DNA of 6,672 bases from Actinomycetes bacterium (lineage in GTDB: Bacteria > Actinomycetota > Actinomycetes > Actinomycetales > Beutenbergiaceae). Under the pieces are notes generated by a model. It saw only the letters and a list, made by a program, of their open reading frames with translations. It was not told the origin of the DNA and searched no databases. Every line of letters starts with the position of its first letter. Position 1 is the stretch's first letter. Below, one piece after another: positions 4,907 to 6,672 of this stretch. The DNA lies in contig JAJYRV010000110.1 of the NCBI GenBank assembly GCA_021793935.1, positions 1 to 6,672 of the forward strand, given 5' to 3'. The position numbers and the translations under genes were made by a program.

Positions 4907-6397
4907 TCAATTCGTGACGACGACGCTCACGTTGGTTCCTGCCCGCCCGGCCCACGTCGCCGGCACGGCCGCGATCAGTCTCCCGCTGGGCGAATCGACT
5001 TCGTATTGCGCCGTCGCGAGCAGGTATCCGCCCGTGATCCGGACGGCGACGGCCTCCTGTGGCACTTCGATGTCGATCGTTTGTGAAGCCGCCAGCGCGA
5101 ACTCCTCCGATTCGAGCACCTCGCCGTCCTCGCCGATCCCCTCGACCTGCACGTCGATGTTCTCGGGCGCCGGATTCGCGATCGCAATGGTGGGCTCTCC
5201 CGCGGTGGGAAACATTGCCTCCGCGGTGAGGTTCCCGCTGGGAAGCCAAGAGCCGTCTTCGGGAGTGCCTCCGATGTCGGCGGATTCCTCCCCGACGACG
5301 GTGGTGTGAGCGCTGGCCGTGACGGGCTGGGTCGAAACTACCCGCAGCGCGTAGTCCCCCGCTTCGGGGGCCGCAACGGGCACATCGGTAACGGTCCCCG
5401 GCTCGACGGTGAGATTTTCCGCGCCACCCAGGGGCTCCTCCCCCTCCTGCCCGAGGAGGCTCACCGACACCTCGGCTGCCTCCTGCCCCGGATTGACGAT
5501 CCGCAAACTCGTCTGCCACTCCTCGTCGTCGAACTCCTCTAACCGGAGGGGGCCGACGAACCCTTCCATCCCGGGAGCTGCCGCGGGCGTCACGTAGGAG
5601 ACCCCGGCCGGCACGATTCCATCCAGCGACGACGTCGTGAGATACGCGCTCACTTGCCCGCCTTCGGAGAGAACCTGGAACGCTACGCGCTCGCCGCGCT
5701 CCATCGTCTCGGTGAGGACCACCTTCGATGCGCCCGGTTCTACGAGTTCGACGACCTCTCCGGCCATCGGTCCGGTGCCCGTCCACCCCTGCACCCGTAC
5801 CTGCGCCGCCGTTTCACCCGGGTTGGTGAGCACGAGTTGCGTGGAGGAGCCCACCTCAGTGTTCCCGCCGGGGAGCCATAGGTTTGCCGACGGCGCTACG
5901 CACCCTCCCGCTACGAGGCCACGCAAATCTCCTTCTTCCGCGTGTCCGAGGGTCACGCCGGCAACGCTGGGCGCTTCCCGGCCCGCGGGCTGGTACCGGG
6001 CAACGAGCGGGGCAGCGCCGGTCTCCAGTTCCACCTGTGACTCGGTGCGGGAGGATTCGTCGCCGAGTTCACCGATGAGCGCCGGATCGTCCAGCGCTCC
6101 CGCGGCGGTGAGCACTGTCCGGGTGGTGAGGGCATCCGCGCCGGTATCGAGCTCCAGGTCGTAGGTGACGTCACCGGATCCCATCGCGGTCGTCAGTTGC
6201 GGGGCACCCGGGCACATGAGTGTGGTGACCCCCGCCCCTAATTCCACCTCGGGTACATCGAGGAACTGCGGTTCCGGGGCGGTGAGCTGGGTGGGAAGGG
6301 CGAGCCCGACTCCGGTCAGCGCGAGCACCGCGGCGCCACTGATGAGGTATCGGGCCCGGTTCTTCCAGCGGTTCGCGCGGGAGAGCGTGATCGTCAT
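4907..6397 (-). CDS. DUF5719-like secreted or membrane-anchored envelope protein
   Basis: A 496-residue protein with a basic N-terminus (NRWKNRAR, 9-16) and one hydrophobic segment (about 18-36), either an uncleaved anchor or a signal peptide; the rest should be outside the membrane. It is rich in Val, Thr, Gly and Glu, as expected of beta-sandwich domains. Three similar units are visible, each beginning with a strand-NPG/NPA motif: LVLTNPGETAAQVRVQG (188-204), LRIVNPGQEAAEVSVSL (298-314) and IAIANPAPENIDVQVEG (404-420). WLPGGN (174-179) and WLPSGN (384-389) precede two of them. Only two cysteines occur (C62, C166) and could form a disulfide. The start ATG at 6397 overlaps the preceding gene's stop by 4 bp (ATGA) and has a strong GGAGGTGGAGG site, so the longer open frame upstream is not used. 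The DUF5719 call is from recall of the pattern (next to a family 2 glycosyltransferase in actinobacteria). The function is unknown; a role with the glycosyltransferase in envelope assembly is inference. Confidence 0.72.
   Translation of the reverse strand: MTITLSRANRWKNRARYLISGAAVLALTGVGLALPTQLTAPEPQFLDVPEVELGAGVTTLMCPGAPQLTTAMGSGDVTYDLELDTGADALTTRTVLTAAGALDDPALIGELGDESSRTESQVELETGAAPLVARYQPAGREAPSVAGVTLGHAEEGDLRGLVAGGCVAPSANLWLPGGNTEVGSSTQLVLTNPGETAAQVRVQGWTGTGPMAGEVVELVEPGASKVVLTETMERGERVAFQVLSEGGQVSAYLTTSSLDGIVPAGVSYVTPAAAPGMEGFVGPLRLEEFDDEEWQTSLRIVNPGQEAAEVSVSLLGQEGEEPLGGAENLTVEPGTVTDVPVAAPEAGDYALRVVSTQPVTASAHTTVVGEESADIGGTPEDGSWLPSGNLTAEAMFPTAGEPTIAIANPAPENIDVQVEGIGEDGEVLESEEFALAASQTIDIEVPQEAVAVRITGGYLLATAQYEVDSPSGRLIAAVPATWAGRAGTNVSVVVTN
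4988..5848 (-). repeat. Three internal protein repeats in the DUF5719-like gene
   Basis: Residues about 184-253, 294-366 and 400-470 share the same order of elements. Each has a strand ending in NPG or NPA, then a V-x-V strand, then a PG or AS turn before another strand (EPGASKVVL, EPGTVTDVPV, LAASQTIDIEV). Each ends with a strand carrying S/T-A-x-(Y/H/Q) (SAYLTT, SAHTT, LATAQY). The units are divergent at DNA level, so this looks like ancient domain duplication rather than recent copying. Confidence 0.6.
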
Positions 6398-6672
6398 GCC
6401 TCCACCTCCGGGCGCCGACGAACCGGTAAGGAGAGCACGAACCAGAGGCCGATCACGGCGATCGCGGTGATGCGCCACGCCCGGTGCAGCGTGGGCGCGT
6501 ATTCGACCGTCAATTCCCCGCTTGCTCCGGCGGGAATTTCGAACGCCTGCTGCCAGCCCACATCGAGGCTCCGCAGGGGCGCGCCATCGAGGGCCGCGCG
6601 CCACCGGGAATCCGCTCGTTCGGCGAGCGTCAAGGTGGCAGGCTCGTCACCCGGCAGATCGGGCAGCAGCTT
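6394..6672 (-). CDS. C-terminal end of a large membrane protein, probably family 2 glycosyltransferase
   Basis: The last 92 residues of a protein that begins beyond the right edge; the stop TGA is at 6396-6394. The fragment has a soluble beta-rich part (TLTLAERADSRWRAALDG at about 13-30, then a WQQAFEIPAGASGELTVEY segment) and one C-terminal membrane helix (TAIAVIGLWFVLSLP), ended by basic VRRR. This combination of a small extracytoplasmic beta domain followed by a last helix matches the C-terminus of large actinobacterial membrane glycosyltransferases of family 2 that precede DUF5719 genes, as I recall. No catalytic motif is within the window, so the enzyme assignment is inference. It overlaps the next gene by ATGA, so the two are co-translated. 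Confidence 0.6.
   Translation of the reverse strand, partial: KLLPDLPGDEPATLTLAERADSRWRAALDGAPLRSLDVGWQQAFEIPAGASGELTVEYAPTLHRAWRITAIAVIGLWFVLSLPVRRRPEVEA
6399..6409 (-). promoter_or_regulatory. Double Shine-Dalgarno site for the DUF5719-like gene
   Basis: On the minus strand, GGAGGTGGAGG ends one base before the ATG at 6397. The first GGAGGT (6404-6409) has the right 6-base spacing. Together with the ATGA overlap it fixes the start at 6397 rather than in the open frame further upstream. Confidence 0.75.

Noticed and set aside
4896..5786. A 296-residue minus-strand open frame inside the DUF5719-like gene
   Set aside because: Composition is Arg/Gly-rich with no recognisable motif, as expected for an out-of-frame shadow in GC-rich coding DNA.
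6398..6604. Open frame extending the DUF5719-like gene upstream by 69 residues
   Set aside because: This part is Arg/Ala-rich, lies antiphase over the end of the preceding gene, and lacks the hydrophobic signal. The ATG at 6397 has a strong Shine-Dalgarno site and ATGA coupling.

Overview
The window looks like a chromosomal segment of a high-GC Gram-positive actinobacterium. Base composition is GC-rich, starts are a mix of ATG and GTG, and Shine-Dalgarno sites are strong. Several genes belong to families I know mainly from Actinobacteria: DUF3499, an actinobacterial zincin-like protein beside it, and a DUF5719-type envelope protein. The order manB / DUF3499 / divergent metallopeptidase-like gene matches the M. 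tuberculosis Rv3257c-Rv3258c-Rv3259 neighbourhood as I remember it. I cannot name the species.

Left part (1-2281, + strand): the distal end of a ProU/OpuA-type osmoprotectant ABC transporter operon. It holds the C-terminal CBS region of the ATPase (proV, entering from the left edge), the permease proW overlapping it by 4 bp (ATGA), and, after a 68-bp spacer, the lipoprotein substrate-binding protein proX. A perfect 19-bp stem terminator closes the operon. Together they would capture glycine betaine or a related compatible solute outside the membrane and import it with ATP. The mature ProX is extremely acidic and carries a repetitive Gly/Asp/Asn linker after its lipid-anchoring cysteine.

Middle part (2344-4351, - strand, convergent with the transporter): a compact three-gene unit reading DUF3499 zinc-ribbon-like protein, then phosphomannomutase/phosphoglucomutase (manB), then a 56-residue Trm112-like protein translationally coupled to manB by TGATG. 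This unit probably supplies mannose-1-phosphate for GDP-mannose and mannosylated envelope glycans. The SIS-domain and manA genes that follow manB in some relatives are not at this site.

Right part (4445-6672): a divergent + strand gene for a zincin/metallopeptidase-like protein with a degenerate HExxH motif. Convergent to it is a - strand pair: the C-terminal end of a large membrane protein (probably a family 2 glycosyltransferase) overlapping by ATGA a secreted or membrane-anchored DUF5719-like protein with three internal beta-rich repeats. Both look envelope-related.

I found no mobile element, CRISPR array, tRNA or rRNA, and no defence or otherwise clearly new system. The most worthwhile leads are the poorly characterised envelope genes on the right, the zinc-site losses in two small proteins, and the RNA structures around proX.
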